This document shows positions 16,601-24,908 of a stretch of DNA of 26,370 bases, piece by piece. The notes under the pieces are model-generated. The model saw nothing but the letters and a program-made list of their open reading frames with translations. It made no database searches and was not told the DNA's origin. The stretch is taken from positions 1 through 26,370 of IMG/VR virus record IMGVR_UViG_3300031565_000314. The stretch is one strand, 5' to 3'. Position numbers and translations under genes: made by a program. Each line of letters starts with the position of its first letter. Position 1 is the stretch's first letter. The DNA comes from a virus.

Positions 16601-18593
16601 AATTAGGATTAGAGAACCCTTGAGTATTAGATATAATATTTACATGAGCTCCAGTAAAAAATAAATCTCTACCGATAGACAAATCATTAAATCTACTTCC
16701 AGCATTTTTTGCAACTAACACAATTAAATTCTCTATACTAGTCGCTTCAAAGAAACCATCCTTTATATTATTAAAGGCTTCAGTCATTGCTTTAGCTATT
16801 TCTTTATTAGTCCCAGTAGGATTAAAAAATCTACCACTTGCTCGACCTACAGGAATATTACTTACAGAGTCTGCTGTAATTGTATAAGATTCCAAGTCTG
16901 CTGACACGTCTTTTGTAACAAGTAAAATTGAAGATGGTCCAGATACACTAGATGTAAAATCAATATCTATACCGCTAAATGTTTTTTCAACTACAACTAG
17001 TGAATTACCCTTAACTGAAACACTATACTGTGGAAATTTACCAGAAGTCTCATTTTTCCAAGCTATCTTTAAATCATTAAGTAAATCATCAACACTATTA
17101 TTAATAGCATTAACAGATATGCTAAATGAAGCATCATCGGTAATTGTAAATGTATCACCAGGAATAATACTTAGAGGAGAAAATCTATAGATTTGTTTTT
17201 TAACTAATCCCGTGAAATACTTATCACCATGTGGGACTTGTGAATTGACTCTAAGGAATGTACTGGCTTTTCCTGGTTTTTCTGATATTCTAGATTCAGT
17301 AGTAAGAATAGGCTCTTCAATACCTGTAAAATTCTTCCAATCAATAGAAGTGTTTTTTAATCTTAACTCGGTAGTATGATTCCATATACCATCTATTTTT
17401 AAATTATAGAAATCATTATTTTTATCCTGAACATAGAATAAAGATGTAAGATTACTTACATCACTATCCTTTGGTAAGAAATGCATTTCTTGTAAATCTA
17501 TTGATGTATTATTATCAGTATCTGCTGGGTCATATATAGTATCTACACTTTTACTATCAATGTATAGTACTATACCATCTTCGTTAGTTTGTATGAGACT
17601 TTTAGTATTATCTTTAACTAGGAAATTTTCATCTTTAGGTTTAGGTATTTGATTTTCATAAAATGAATCATTATATAATTCCTTACCTGAAACTTGGAAT
17701 GTACCTTCTTCTAGGGCATTTACATATAAACCGAAATATCTATTAATTGTAAAATCTTCAACGTCTTTATCATCGAATAAAAAATACATATTTAACATAT
17801 TAGCACATGCTACATTATTACGTTCAAATCCTTGTGTAATAAAAAATTCATCTTCTAATATAGTAGTATCTTTAGCAAAGAAATTATCATAAATAAATTC
17901 AGGCTTACTAGTAAATCCACCCAATTTTAAATCAATACCATTCCAGTATGTAGGTTCATTTCTTTCAAAATTAAATAAAAGAGGAGATTCTGGGAATCTT
18001 TCAGAGTTTCTAAACTTTCTAATATATTTTCCAGCTTCAGAATTTAAAGTTAAATCTATAGTTTTAATAATAGTAGCCTTTTTAAGGATATTATTTACAA
18101 AATTATTGGGGTCATTGACGAAGTCTTTATTAGAATTTTCAGATTCTGAATTAACATTATTAGCCGAAACAGGTTCTTCAATTCTAAATATTATAAAATA
18201 GTCAGGTATATTTTTCTCTAACCAAAGAGGAGCAAGTATACCAAATTCCTCATCATAAGAAACTGAGTTAACAGCTTCTGCACCTAACGAATAATTAAAT
18301 TCGTATTGTTTTCCAAAATCATTTAAAACACTAAGATCTGATGAATCACGTTGAACCTGATATATTATATCACTAGGCGTACCCTTATAAAATCTAGCTA
18401 AATCATATTCATATGCACCATTTGATGATACTCTGAATGATTTATACTTAGATTTAGATAATTCTTCTGTTGCATCAAATGACTCTAAGAATAATCCTTC
18501 CTTTGTATCAACAACTAATTTTACATTAGTGCTTAACTTCGGGTTAACCCTCAGAACGTTAAATGATGTGTTTTCTAATAATTTTACTGACAT
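13611..18593 (-). CDS. Very large virion structural protein (1660 aa)
   Basis: This is the largest gene in the window and encodes 1660 residues. It is not recognised as a named family. The sequence is rich in Asn, Asp, Ile, Lys and Tyr, with alternating beta-type stretches, no signal peptide, no membrane helix and no visible catalytic motif. The N-terminal ~130 residues look compact and well ordered (KLLENTSFNVLRVNPKL, then LFLESFDATEELSKSKY). The middle has several small beta domains, one near RVFIDINSFNDFDIP. Its size and position, between the 1171-aa protein and the collagen fibre, suggest a baseplate hub, wedge or tail-spanning component that anchors fibres. A tape-measure role is unlikely because it is not helical. 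Start codon placement follows the first ATG after a 35-base gap. Confidence 0.6.
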   Translation of the reverse strand: MSVKLLENTSFNVLRVNPKLSTNVKLVVDTKEGLFLESFDATEELSKSKYKSFRVSSNGAYEYDLARFYKGTPSDIIYQVQRDSSDLSVLNDFGKQYEFNYSLGAEAVNSVSYDEEFGILAPLWLEKNIPDYFIIFRIEEPVSANNVNSESENSNKDFVNDPNNFVNNILKKATIIKTIDLTLNSEAGKYIRKFRNSERFPESPLLFNFERNEPTYWNGIDLKLGGFTSKPEFIYDNFFAKDTTILEDEFFITQGFERNNVACANMLNMYFLFDDKDVEDFTINRYFGLYVNALEEGTFQVSGKELYNDSFYENQIPKPKDENFLVKDNTKSLIQTNEDGIVLYIDSKSVDTIYDPADTDNNTSIDLQEMHFLPKDSDVSNLTSLFYVQDKNNDFYNLKIDGIWNHTTELRLKNTSIDWKNFTGIEEPILTTESRISEKPGKASTFLRVNSQVPHGDKYFTGLVKKQIYRFSPLSIIPGDTFTITDDASFSISVNAINNSVDDLLNDLKIAWKNETSGKFPQYSVSVKGNSLVVVEKTFSGIDIDFTSSVSGPSSILLVTKDVSADLESYTITADSVSNIPVGRASGRFFNPTGTNKEIAKAMTEAFNNIKDGFFEATSIENLIVLVAKNAGSRFNDLSIGRDLFFTGAHVNIISNTQGFSNPNFNTWYYEGGNNEPGSRVFIDINSFNDFDIPNRYIKSIDKTGKESGLAPVKKVSYYIDEPIKNKDGKIIGYKNIDKYCTIIIEDNEVIFRDSIKHIYLYELFKVSFGRFSIFPIKDMDMDFYSTEYGDERELNIESDFYKQFDNTSTYTQEEIEDFYKNKEFVTLQGLLENESVDSEITSPKIEIEYDRLKENSIQELSTPSRVTPYINKWVYRNGKDTREHDYRLISSEAFGITNFSPSEDEFTRDPDYFTHEWYYLQKLPYYFGLYDKSKMNDVFSYFPDPLDVTSSGLYNITDDYFTEYFTVDLLKYPILDTTGEIIMSEELVPVKKQLRYGVFDGGTNVNFSTAFLRGVKAIVKERIESNTKIDYNLQTIKFKESNRYNDYKFSSVLIPHSGQYPLGTKRKSVEIEFIENRKFKNITLVIYVRIDDFINSIKRDISTVTVTEPSAFIDRTILYALDSRFKSIKSIDLNSDNTMDYEDVILTGAIDMRLSSGTSFGLGNVRGGANSTGELTQFIDEIILNKQGSYNIVQATSGTSTRYFQVTDVLTDDYFKASPITGGPQPISLTNTQVENGSYIYIDGGYRYWNQRLTKVSYATIADLINNGSPDISYHTVLENGNIIDNLFVIELQTPKPTVKPSYLRAVTDNNKPVNFNLTDIIGHQLIVKDRATVQPIYRHSGKYQPKFIDIINFEDPYITNIYSSDILRESQIRSFIRDKNTQLKIDSNFGLIRNMFFHKINDKNKKGVLELTKIDAFKPRYPLIGEIAIDKKDFYTFTSNWDAGYFDRYIGKTNSSPIIGTRSIIEKKSFFGSKIMKILDDIQIETFDAIEATSELELETIGTEILKPDNPYEIVYLNNPNQIIIDIYLEKKLTEVLASIGIEDYFNTYIKPEYGYGLQDSLKDDIDGYIINNILPRYKIGLIELYVNKSRDNTLNNTQPVINSTIVDTSKNLNGMSQVKDFNFSTLTGRSNFNLRVIYNKTKGYYYSVAPSIKIIKK

Positions 18594-18628
18594 TTCTATT
18601 CGTTACTTCTTATACTATTTATCTAGCA

Positions 18629-21600
18629 TTATTTATTACTAGAAGATGTAATATTAGGAGTAACTGCAATATTCTTAGAAACATCATCTAGAGCTAATCT
18701 AATGTCTCTAGAAGGTATTTTTTCTAAATTAAGTTTATTAGAACGATATTTAGCAAAAACTTCAATATCGAAAGAAAATCTTTCATTATCACCTAAATTA
18801 ATATCAAAACCCATTCTCTTAGAATAAGTCAAATCTCTAGTAGCTCCTGTTCTATCGCCACCGATAAATCCAATACCTGTATCTCCAACTCCACCAAAAT
18901 CAGTCATTCTATATTGGAATACTATAGGAATTTGAACTGCTTTATTAGTACCAAATTCTATAGTCTTAAATGATAGACTGTCATCTCCATTTACTGATAG
19001 TTGAGCCTCATCTGTAGTTGATATAAATAAATAAGAACCTACACTTGCTCTACCTAATGTATATTGGTCATCTGGTTCGAAAGCACATTTAATAGTACGT
19101 AATATTGAACCATCATAGAAATAACCTGTTTGTTTTTTACCATCAATTGCTTCAGCATTTCTTTTTGCAGCTTTGGCATTTACAATAGTTCTACCAGCAT
19201 CTAATGTACCTACTGCAGGTGCAATAGGATTAATAGCTGGATGTAATACATGTAGTAGTATTTTATTACCACTATCATAATCAGTATCAACTCCAGTTAC
19301 CGTAAAGTTTGTAGTTGTATTAGCTAATGAACCATTCCAAATATAATCTGTTGCACTTGTTCCTGCAGGAGTAAATGGATATCCAGTAGAATCAAATCTA
19401 TATTCACCATCATCTACAGTTGTTATGATAGATGAACTTCCTAAGTCTACGTTATAATCTAAATAATAATCTTCAGTACCTGCAATATCTACATATCTAG
19501 CATAAATAAATTGTGCTCTAAGTTGACTGCTTTGATGTGGAGAATTATTTATAAATGTCTGTGCAGTATCTATAGGATTAGTATACAACATAGGCACATA
19601 GTCATATTTACCTCTACTTGTATAATAAGAATCATTTATAATCTGAGCATCTGTCGGTGCACCATCACTAAATTTATTACCAGACTTAAATGCCTGTAAA
19701 CTTCTATTACCATATATTCTAGAAAATAATTCTAATGGAGTAGCTGCAATATTTTCAATAGTAATAAAATATGTTCTTGCTACAATAGCACCTTTCTTAA
19801 TATCTAAGTTTTTAACAATGTCTGCATAATAACCTGCGAATAATTTAACAAGATTATCTTTCTGTACAATATATTCGTTACCATTATCATCTAATATCTT
19901 AACACTAATAGTACCTTTAACTTTCTTAACAATAGCTTCTAATTCAGCAATCTTATTTACCATTTCAGTAAGCTTATCAAATAATGCTATAGGTTTCTGT
20001 TCTGTAGATAAGAATCCTGAGAATATATTTAAAGTATGATGTTTAAATAGCTTTTCATTTGCAGTAAACTGATCATCTACATGAGACAGTACTCCTTTAG
20101 TTGCTAGGTCTTCTTCTAACTTAATTCTTTGTTCTTCCTTAGCATTCTCATCTAATATTGATGAAACTGCATCAGCCTGTACTAAATCATCTGGGAAGTC
20201 CACTCTGATGATATCACTCCAGTCAGATTTAGCTGGATTTGAAGGATAGCCTGCTTCAGATATAGTTCTGAATCTCATTTCTACACCTTCACCTTGTGAT
20301 ATAGTAATATCAACTTGGTTAATGTTATTTCTTTCTGGGTCTTCTACATTTTGTGATTCCCAGATATATGCTCCTGTAGTTTCGTCAAATATTCTTTCTC
20401 TTATTCTTGGTTCAACTTGAACCCAATTACTCTGTGCTCCTATTCTTTCAACACCATTGTCTAAATATTTAAACTGGTCTACTTTATTTGCACCACCGTC
20501 TGAACCGATATATCTATATTCTTGTTCGAATCCAATTATTTCTTGGTCGCCAGTATATTTAGATTTTTGTGGATCAGGAATAGGGAAAAATCCTCTAATT
20601 CTATATTTAGGCTTTGCATCTGTAATACTTTCAGACTTAGCTTTAGCATTAATATCAGATACAATAGAAGCTAATAACTTTGCTGCAGAAGATCTTTGTT
20701 CAATTAATGAGTTTAATTCACTTCTGTCTTTATCTTTTTCAATAGTACTACTATATTGCTTAGTCGATACTGATGATTGTTTATTTGCTATAGCTGTATC
20801 TAATTCCTTTATCTGTGCAGAAAGTCTACTTCTATCATCAGATAATTGCTTAAGTTCTTTAAACGCTGGATTATCAGTAATATGTCCATTAACTTGAACA
20901 ACCTGTAATGCCGTAGGTTCTACTTCAGGCTTATTAGGTTTTATAGCTAATGCCGAAGGGGCTATTCTATCTTTTGCCATTGACAATAGGAATAATCCAA
21001 AGTCAGTTACTTCATTTCTATAATAAGTATCTAATGACACTGGTTCATCAGTATCAGAATTTAATGTAAGTGCATTTGTATAGAATGAAACACCAGGAGA
21101 CCAATTCTCTGCCGGTATTTTAGAAACAGGGTCAACTGCCTTACAAAATAAAACTACATACTTATCAAAGTTAATAGGAACTTGTATTTCAATACTATTC
21201 TCTACATCTTTATAAATAGAAAGAATGTTTGCACCAATTGATATACCTCTATAACCTTCAGTTAATTCTAATTCAACTGTATTTGTAGAAGTGTCAACTT
21301 GTTTAACAGTATATCTTGTGTCTTTAGGGTTAGAGTTAATTACAACACTGTCTCCTGTTTTAAGACTTAAAGTGTCTGGAAATCCAGACTCTAAATCGGT
21401 ATATGTTAATTTATTAAGTTTAAATAATTTTCTTCTAGTTTTTACTTGAGTACCATCTACAAGTACAGAATTAGAAACATCTGATATCTTAATAACATCA
21501 AAGTTTCCACTATATCTTATCTCTCTAGGAGGTAAGTCTCTATAATCATCATCTGGTATAAAATTAATACTTTCATTTATTAACTTAGTATTAAAGTCTA

Positions 21601-22144
21601 TAAAATCAATATCAGATTTACCTTTGAAATTATCATTAAAGAATTGCTTCTTAGATTCAGTATCTAATTCAAGTAAATATTTTTTAATAATTACTTTTTC
21701 TGTATCACTAGGAATTTGATTACTTACATCTAATGTAACATATAATAGCGGGTTCATGAAATCTTCAAAAAACCAATTATTCTTATATTCAAATGTACCA
21801 GGTACACTTAAACTTTCTATATCATTTGCAGGAGATTTTAATTTTGAAGTTATAACTCTCCTATGAGTACCGTCTGCAAGTTTAACTATAGTATCTGAAT
21901 CACCTAATCCTGATAAGTTTTTAATATCATTTTCTAACCTAGTAATTTCACCCTTGAGGAATCCGAAACTAGGAAGTTGTACTCTTTTTAAATTATTCTC
22001 GTCATCAAATAAGTCAACAGTAATATTTTCCTTATCAGACGTAACCGCTTCATTAATGCGATTAAAAATCTCAAGTGCATTCTTATTCAATCTTATGAAT
22101 TGAGAAAGTGCGGTTGATAATGAATTTTTAGTATTGTCTGGCAT
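18629..22144 (-). CDS. Large virion structural protein with coiled coil and fibronectin-like domain
   Basis: This 1171-residue protein is not recognised by name. From the N-terminus: a short helical part (5-35), beta-rich domains to about 400, a coiled coil at about 425-505 (LKQLSDDRSRLSAQIKEL, then ELNSLIEQRSSAAKLL), and then a probable fibronectin type III-like domain at about 512-650. That domain starts with YRIRGFFPIP and ends MRFRTISEAGYPSNPAKSDW, with the aromatic and Gly/Ser pattern of such folds. A long beta-rich C-terminal half follows. This mix fits a baseplate or tail-tip protein that connects to fibres. It is 15 bases downstream of the 692-aa gene and 35 bases before the 1660-aa gene. 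The function is inferred from architecture and neighbours only. Confidence 0.6.
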   Translation of the reverse strand: MPDNTKNSLSTALSQFIRLNKNALEIFNRINEAVTSDKENITVDLFDDENNLKRVQLPSFGFLKGEITRLENDIKNLSGLGDSDTIVKLADGTHRRVITSKLKSPANDIESLSVPGTFEYKNNWFFEDFMNPLLYVTLDVSNQIPSDTEKVIIKKYLLELDTESKKQFFNDNFKGKSDIDFIDFNTKLINESINFIPDDDYRDLPPREIRYSGNFDVIKISDVSNSVLVDGTQVKTRRKLFKLNKLTYTDLESGFPDTLSLKTGDSVVINSNPKDTRYTVKQVDTSTNTVELELTEGYRGISIGANILSIYKDVENSIEIQVPINFDKYVVLFCKAVDPVSKIPAENWSPGVSFYTNALTLNSDTDEPVSLDTYYRNEVTDFGLFLLSMAKDRIAPSALAIKPNKPEVEPTALQVVQVNGHITDNPAFKELKQLSDDRSRLSAQIKELDTAIANKQSSVSTKQYSSTIEKDKDRSELNSLIEQRSSAAKLLASIVSDINAKAKSESITDAKPKYRIRGFFPIPDPQKSKYTGDQEIIGFEQEYRYIGSDGGANKVDQFKYLDNGVERIGAQSNWVQVEPRIRERIFDETTGAYIWESQNVEDPERNNINQVDITISQGEGVEMRFRTISEAGYPSNPAKSDWSDIIRVDFPDDLVQADAVSSILDENAKEEQRIKLEEDLATKGVLSHVDDQFTANEKLFKHHTLNIFSGFLSTEQKPIALFDKLTEMVNKIAELEAIVKKVKGTISVKILDDNGNEYIVQKDNLVKLFAGYYADIVKNLDIKKGAIVARTYFITIENIAATPLELFSRIYGNRSLQAFKSGNKFSDGAPTDAQIINDSYYTSRGKYDYVPMLYTNPIDTAQTFINNSPHQSSQLRAQFIYARYVDIAGTEDYYLDYNVDLGSSSIITTVDDGEYRFDSTGYPFTPAGTSATDYIWNGSLANTTTNFTVTGVDTDYDSGNKILLHVLHPAINPIAPAVGTLDAGRTIVNAKAAKRNAEAIDGKKQTGYFYDGSILRTIKCAFEPDDQYTLGRASVGSYLFISTTDEAQLSVNGDDSLSFKTIEFGTNKAVQIPIVFQYRMTDFGGVGDTGIGFIGGDRTGATRDLTYSKRMGFDINLGDNERFSFDIEVFAKYRSNKLNLEKIPSRDIRLALDDVSKNIAVTPNITSSSNK

Positions 22145-22159
22145 CTTTTAATTATTACT

Positions 22160-24238
22160 TTATCTTAATACATCAATTGCAAATATGTAATTAACTTCAT
22201 CTATACAAGTTAATTCTATAATAGGCTTACTTCCAAGTAAATCACTTGATGGTATTGTACCCATTACTTTATTTAATGTACCTAATCCAAATTTATTTAA
22301 CTTATCAGTATAGAAAATTATATTCTTACTATTAATAGCTAAAGGAGTATCAAATACAAATCTTATTACCTGACCTTCTTTAAATCTAACACCCTGGTCA
22401 TCAATAAAAATCTTAAGGTTACTTAATGCACTGTTCTGTACATTCATTCTAACCATATTAGTAAATAGTTTCAATTTTAAATAAGAACTGATATTACTTT
22501 GATTTAAATCTAAAGGAGTAGTTGAATTAATAATATTTTCAAATGTGTCTTCTTTATAAATCTGGTTAATTATATATTTCTGATTCTGGTTTGTTACTTT
22601 TATTTTGTTAGGTACTGACTTATCAATTAAAATACCATCACCTGCACGAAGTACATCAGTGTTATATTGTAAATTAAGAGGTATATTACCACTAACGATT
22701 GCTTGTATATCATCACTATTCTTAGCTATTAAATCTATAATAGCAGTAGAGTTAGATAATGCAAGATTAGAGTTTTGTATATTAGCTTCTAGTTCATCAA
22801 GTCTTAATTTAAGTTCTGTTACATTTTCACTAGTATAAACTGAATTTTCAAGTTCATTTACTCTATTAATTACGTCATAAAAATTAGACTGTGTTTCATA
22901 TAAAATCTTAACAGCCTCTTGCATTTGCGCCGATACATCTAGGAATAAATCCATAGAGAAAGTACTATAATCATTTATTACACTTACTATAGCTGCATTA
23001 TCAATACTAGTATCTTGCTTTAAATTTATTTTAAATCCAAATGAATTACCATTTAATCCTGTTATATCATTTGGTTTTATTTTCTTATATCTTTCAATGA
23101 AACTGCCTTGTGTATTTGGAGTTAAATTATTTAAGAATAAAATACCATATAAATTAGTAGCTCTATTATCTGGATTAGATACTTCATAAATATCATAATA
23201 AACTAATACAGCGTTAAATTCAAAGTTCTTAGCTCTTGTTATAGAATTATATTCTTGTATTGTTGAAACTTTAGGGTCTACAACTATATCAGTATATGAT
23301 TCTGCATCAAAATCAATTGAGATACCATCAAGCTTAGACCTTAAAAAAGTAATATCTGTAAATGGATCAACTGCACCTCCGTAATCACTTTGTAATTTAG
23401 TAATTTCAATAGATGAAGCGTCTTCAAATGTTAATGGTTCTGTATAATAAGAATCAGTTTTTATACTACCGTGCCAATTAGCATCAGGGTCAGTATATGT
23501 TATAGGTGCATCATAATCATAAAATGCTTGCATTGATAATCCAGCAGGATGAATACTTGAAGTATTTCTTCCAACAATAAATTCGTTGTTACCTGGGGAA
23601 ATTATCATATTAGGTTGATAATTATTATCACTTAATGCTTTAAATAAAACAGTAGGTGTATTACCAACTCTAGTAGGTACATTTATATAAATTTCTTGAT
23701 ATGCCTCTCCGCCTTTATCTACATGGTTAATAGCATCAATATTTCCAATATACTCAACTACTCTTTGATATCTTTTAGTACCTGATAATAATGTATCTTC
23801 TTCAACAAATCTCTTTTCAGCTATTGCTGGATTCTTTTCAGTCTGATTACCTTCTCTAAATCTAATACCACCCATTTCCTTTAACCATTTAAAGAAAACT
23901 CTTTCTGGTATAGTTTGTTTTAAATCAGAACTATAATCATTATCCATTAATAATAATGACTCTAGATTTAATGCATAATTTTGAAATGATTCTGCTATGT
24001 TAATATTATCATCTGAATCTAATCCTTTGAATATAGCACCATCTATTGCTCTAAACTGTAAATAATTTTGACCCTGAACTGGGGTTTGTACATTAGGTAG
24101 ATTTAATAATACATATTTAGAAAACTCAAAATTAAGCTGAGGATTATTATTAGTCCTAGTTAAATCCCTAGCTCCTGAAGAGAAAGCATAAAAGCTACCT
24201 CCTTGGGATTGTATCGTTCTTATTAACGGTGTAGCCAT
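22160..24238 (-). CDS. Virion structural protein with central coiled coil (692 aa)
   Basis: This 692-residue protein is not recognised by name. The N-terminal ~430 residues are beta-rich with Tyr, Asn and Asp. A coiled coil spans about 439-514 (QEAVKILYETQSNFYDVIN, then TELKLRLDELEANIQNS). After it comes a fibre-type turn, LRAGDGILIDKSVPNKIKV, a glycine turn often placed where a coiled coil passes into a beta shaft. A compact C-terminal beta domain ends with ELTCIDEVNYIFAIDVLR. It could be a trimeric fibre, a collar or whisker part, or a baseplate-associated protein. It lies 20 bases after the 212-aa gene and 15 bases before the 1171-aa gene, inside the structural run. Confidence 0.6.
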   Translation of the reverse strand: MATPLIRTIQSQGGSFYAFSSGARDLTRTNNNPQLNFEFSKYVLLNLPNVQTPVQGQNYLQFRAIDGAIFKGLDSDDNINIAESFQNYALNLESLLLMDNDYSSDLKQTIPERVFFKWLKEMGGIRFREGNQTEKNPAIAEKRFVEEDTLLSGTKRYQRVVEYIGNIDAINHVDKGGEAYQEIYINVPTRVGNTPTVLFKALSDNNYQPNMIISPGNNEFIVGRNTSSIHPAGLSMQAFYDYDAPITYTDPDANWHGSIKTDSYYTEPLTFEDASSIEITKLQSDYGGAVDPFTDITFLRSKLDGISIDFDAESYTDIVVDPKVSTIQEYNSITRAKNFEFNAVLVYYDIYEVSNPDNRATNLYGILFLNNLTPNTQGSFIERYKKIKPNDITGLNGNSFGFKINLKQDTSIDNAAIVSVINDYSTFSMDLFLDVSAQMQEAVKILYETQSNFYDVINRVNELENSVYTSENVTELKLRLDELEANIQNSNLALSNSTAIIDLIAKNSDDIQAIVSGNIPLNLQYNTDVLRAGDGILIDKSVPNKIKVTNQNQKYIINQIYKEDTFENIINSTTPLDLNQSNISSYLKLKLFTNMVRMNVQNSALSNLKIFIDDQGVRFKEGQVIRFVFDTPLAINSKNIIFYTDKLNKFGLGTLNKVMGTIPSSDLLGSKPIIELTCIDEVNYIFAIDVLR

Positions 24239-24258
24239 TAATTGTGTTTTAAATTATT

Positions 24259-24897
24259 TTATGTACTAGGTGTATAATTGTGTCCACCTACAATATAGAA
24301 TGCTCCATTATTAGTTGAGTCAAGTATAAATCTAATTGTTACTGTTGAACCAACATCATTAAGATTAATTTGAGTATTAGTACTATCAATAACAAATACA
24401 ACACCTAATGCTCCTTTGATTATAATATTACCACCACCTTTTTGTTCAACTGAGAATGTTAATTCTTGTCCTGGGTGAGCTTCTTCTACTTCAATTTCTA
24501 AATCGCCAGTAGACGAATGTTTAATTGAATATGTTCCTGCTCCATTTGTAGAAATAGGATCCAATGGATTTGACCATGTAGCTTCATCAATTAACATAAA
24601 ACTATTATGAGCAAATAAACCATTTATAGAGAACAATGACGATGGCTGTGTAACTGTTACGCTAGTATTAATATTAAATGCTGATGTAGTAATATCTAAA
24701 TTGTAGTTACCTACAGGTCCTACATGTAGTTCAAGTGTTTGAATTGAGTTTAACCCATCAAGTGTTCCAGCATCTGGATCTAAATAAGTCTCAATTGCAT
24801 TAATTTCATCGCGCAATATTGCGAAATTGTCATTAATTACGATACGTGATCCTGAAATTGAATCGGTACCTAATAATTCTGTAAGTGTAACTGCCAT
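24259..24897 (-). CDS. Small virion structural protein with fibre-type attachment N-terminus
   Basis: This 212-residue protein has an N-terminal segment (ELLGTDSISGSRIVINDNF, residues 7-25) that lines up with the start of the 777-aa fibre with exact spacing (ELL, D, IN, NF, L). It is followed by a short helix and then a beta-sandwich-like body from about residue 50 with many Thr, Ser, Asn and Gly and a glycine-rich KGGGNIIIKG turn (153-162). There is no membrane segment or enzyme motif. It looks like a small spike, fibre or decoration protein attached to the tail. The gene is 11 bases after the right-edge gene and 20 bases before the 692-aa gene. The structural role is inferred. Confidence 0.6.
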   Translation of the reverse strand: MAVTLTELLGTDSISGSRIVINDNFAILRDEINAIETYLDPDAGTLDGLNSIQTLELHVGPVGNYNLDITTSAFNINTSVTVTQPSSLFSINGLFAHNSFMLIDEATWSNPLDPISTNGAGTYSIKHSSTGDLEIEVEEAHPGQELTFSVEQKGGGNIIIKGALGVVFVIDSTNTQINLNDVGSTVTIRFILDSTNNGAFYIVGGHNYTPST

Positions 24898-24908
24898 CTT
24901 TTGTTGTT

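Noticed and set aside
18594-18628. GATAAATA on the minus strand resembling the T4 late promoter TATAAATA
   Set aside because: It is one mismatch from the consensus, but similar AATAAA/GATAAA strings occur at many gene ends simply because TAA stops and AT-rich gaps overlap. No consistent spacing to starts was found.
20457-20897. Plus-strand open frame of 146 codons
   Set aside because: It is antisense to the coiled-coil part of the 1171-aa gene. Its Leu/Ser-rich content is what the complement of that region gives.
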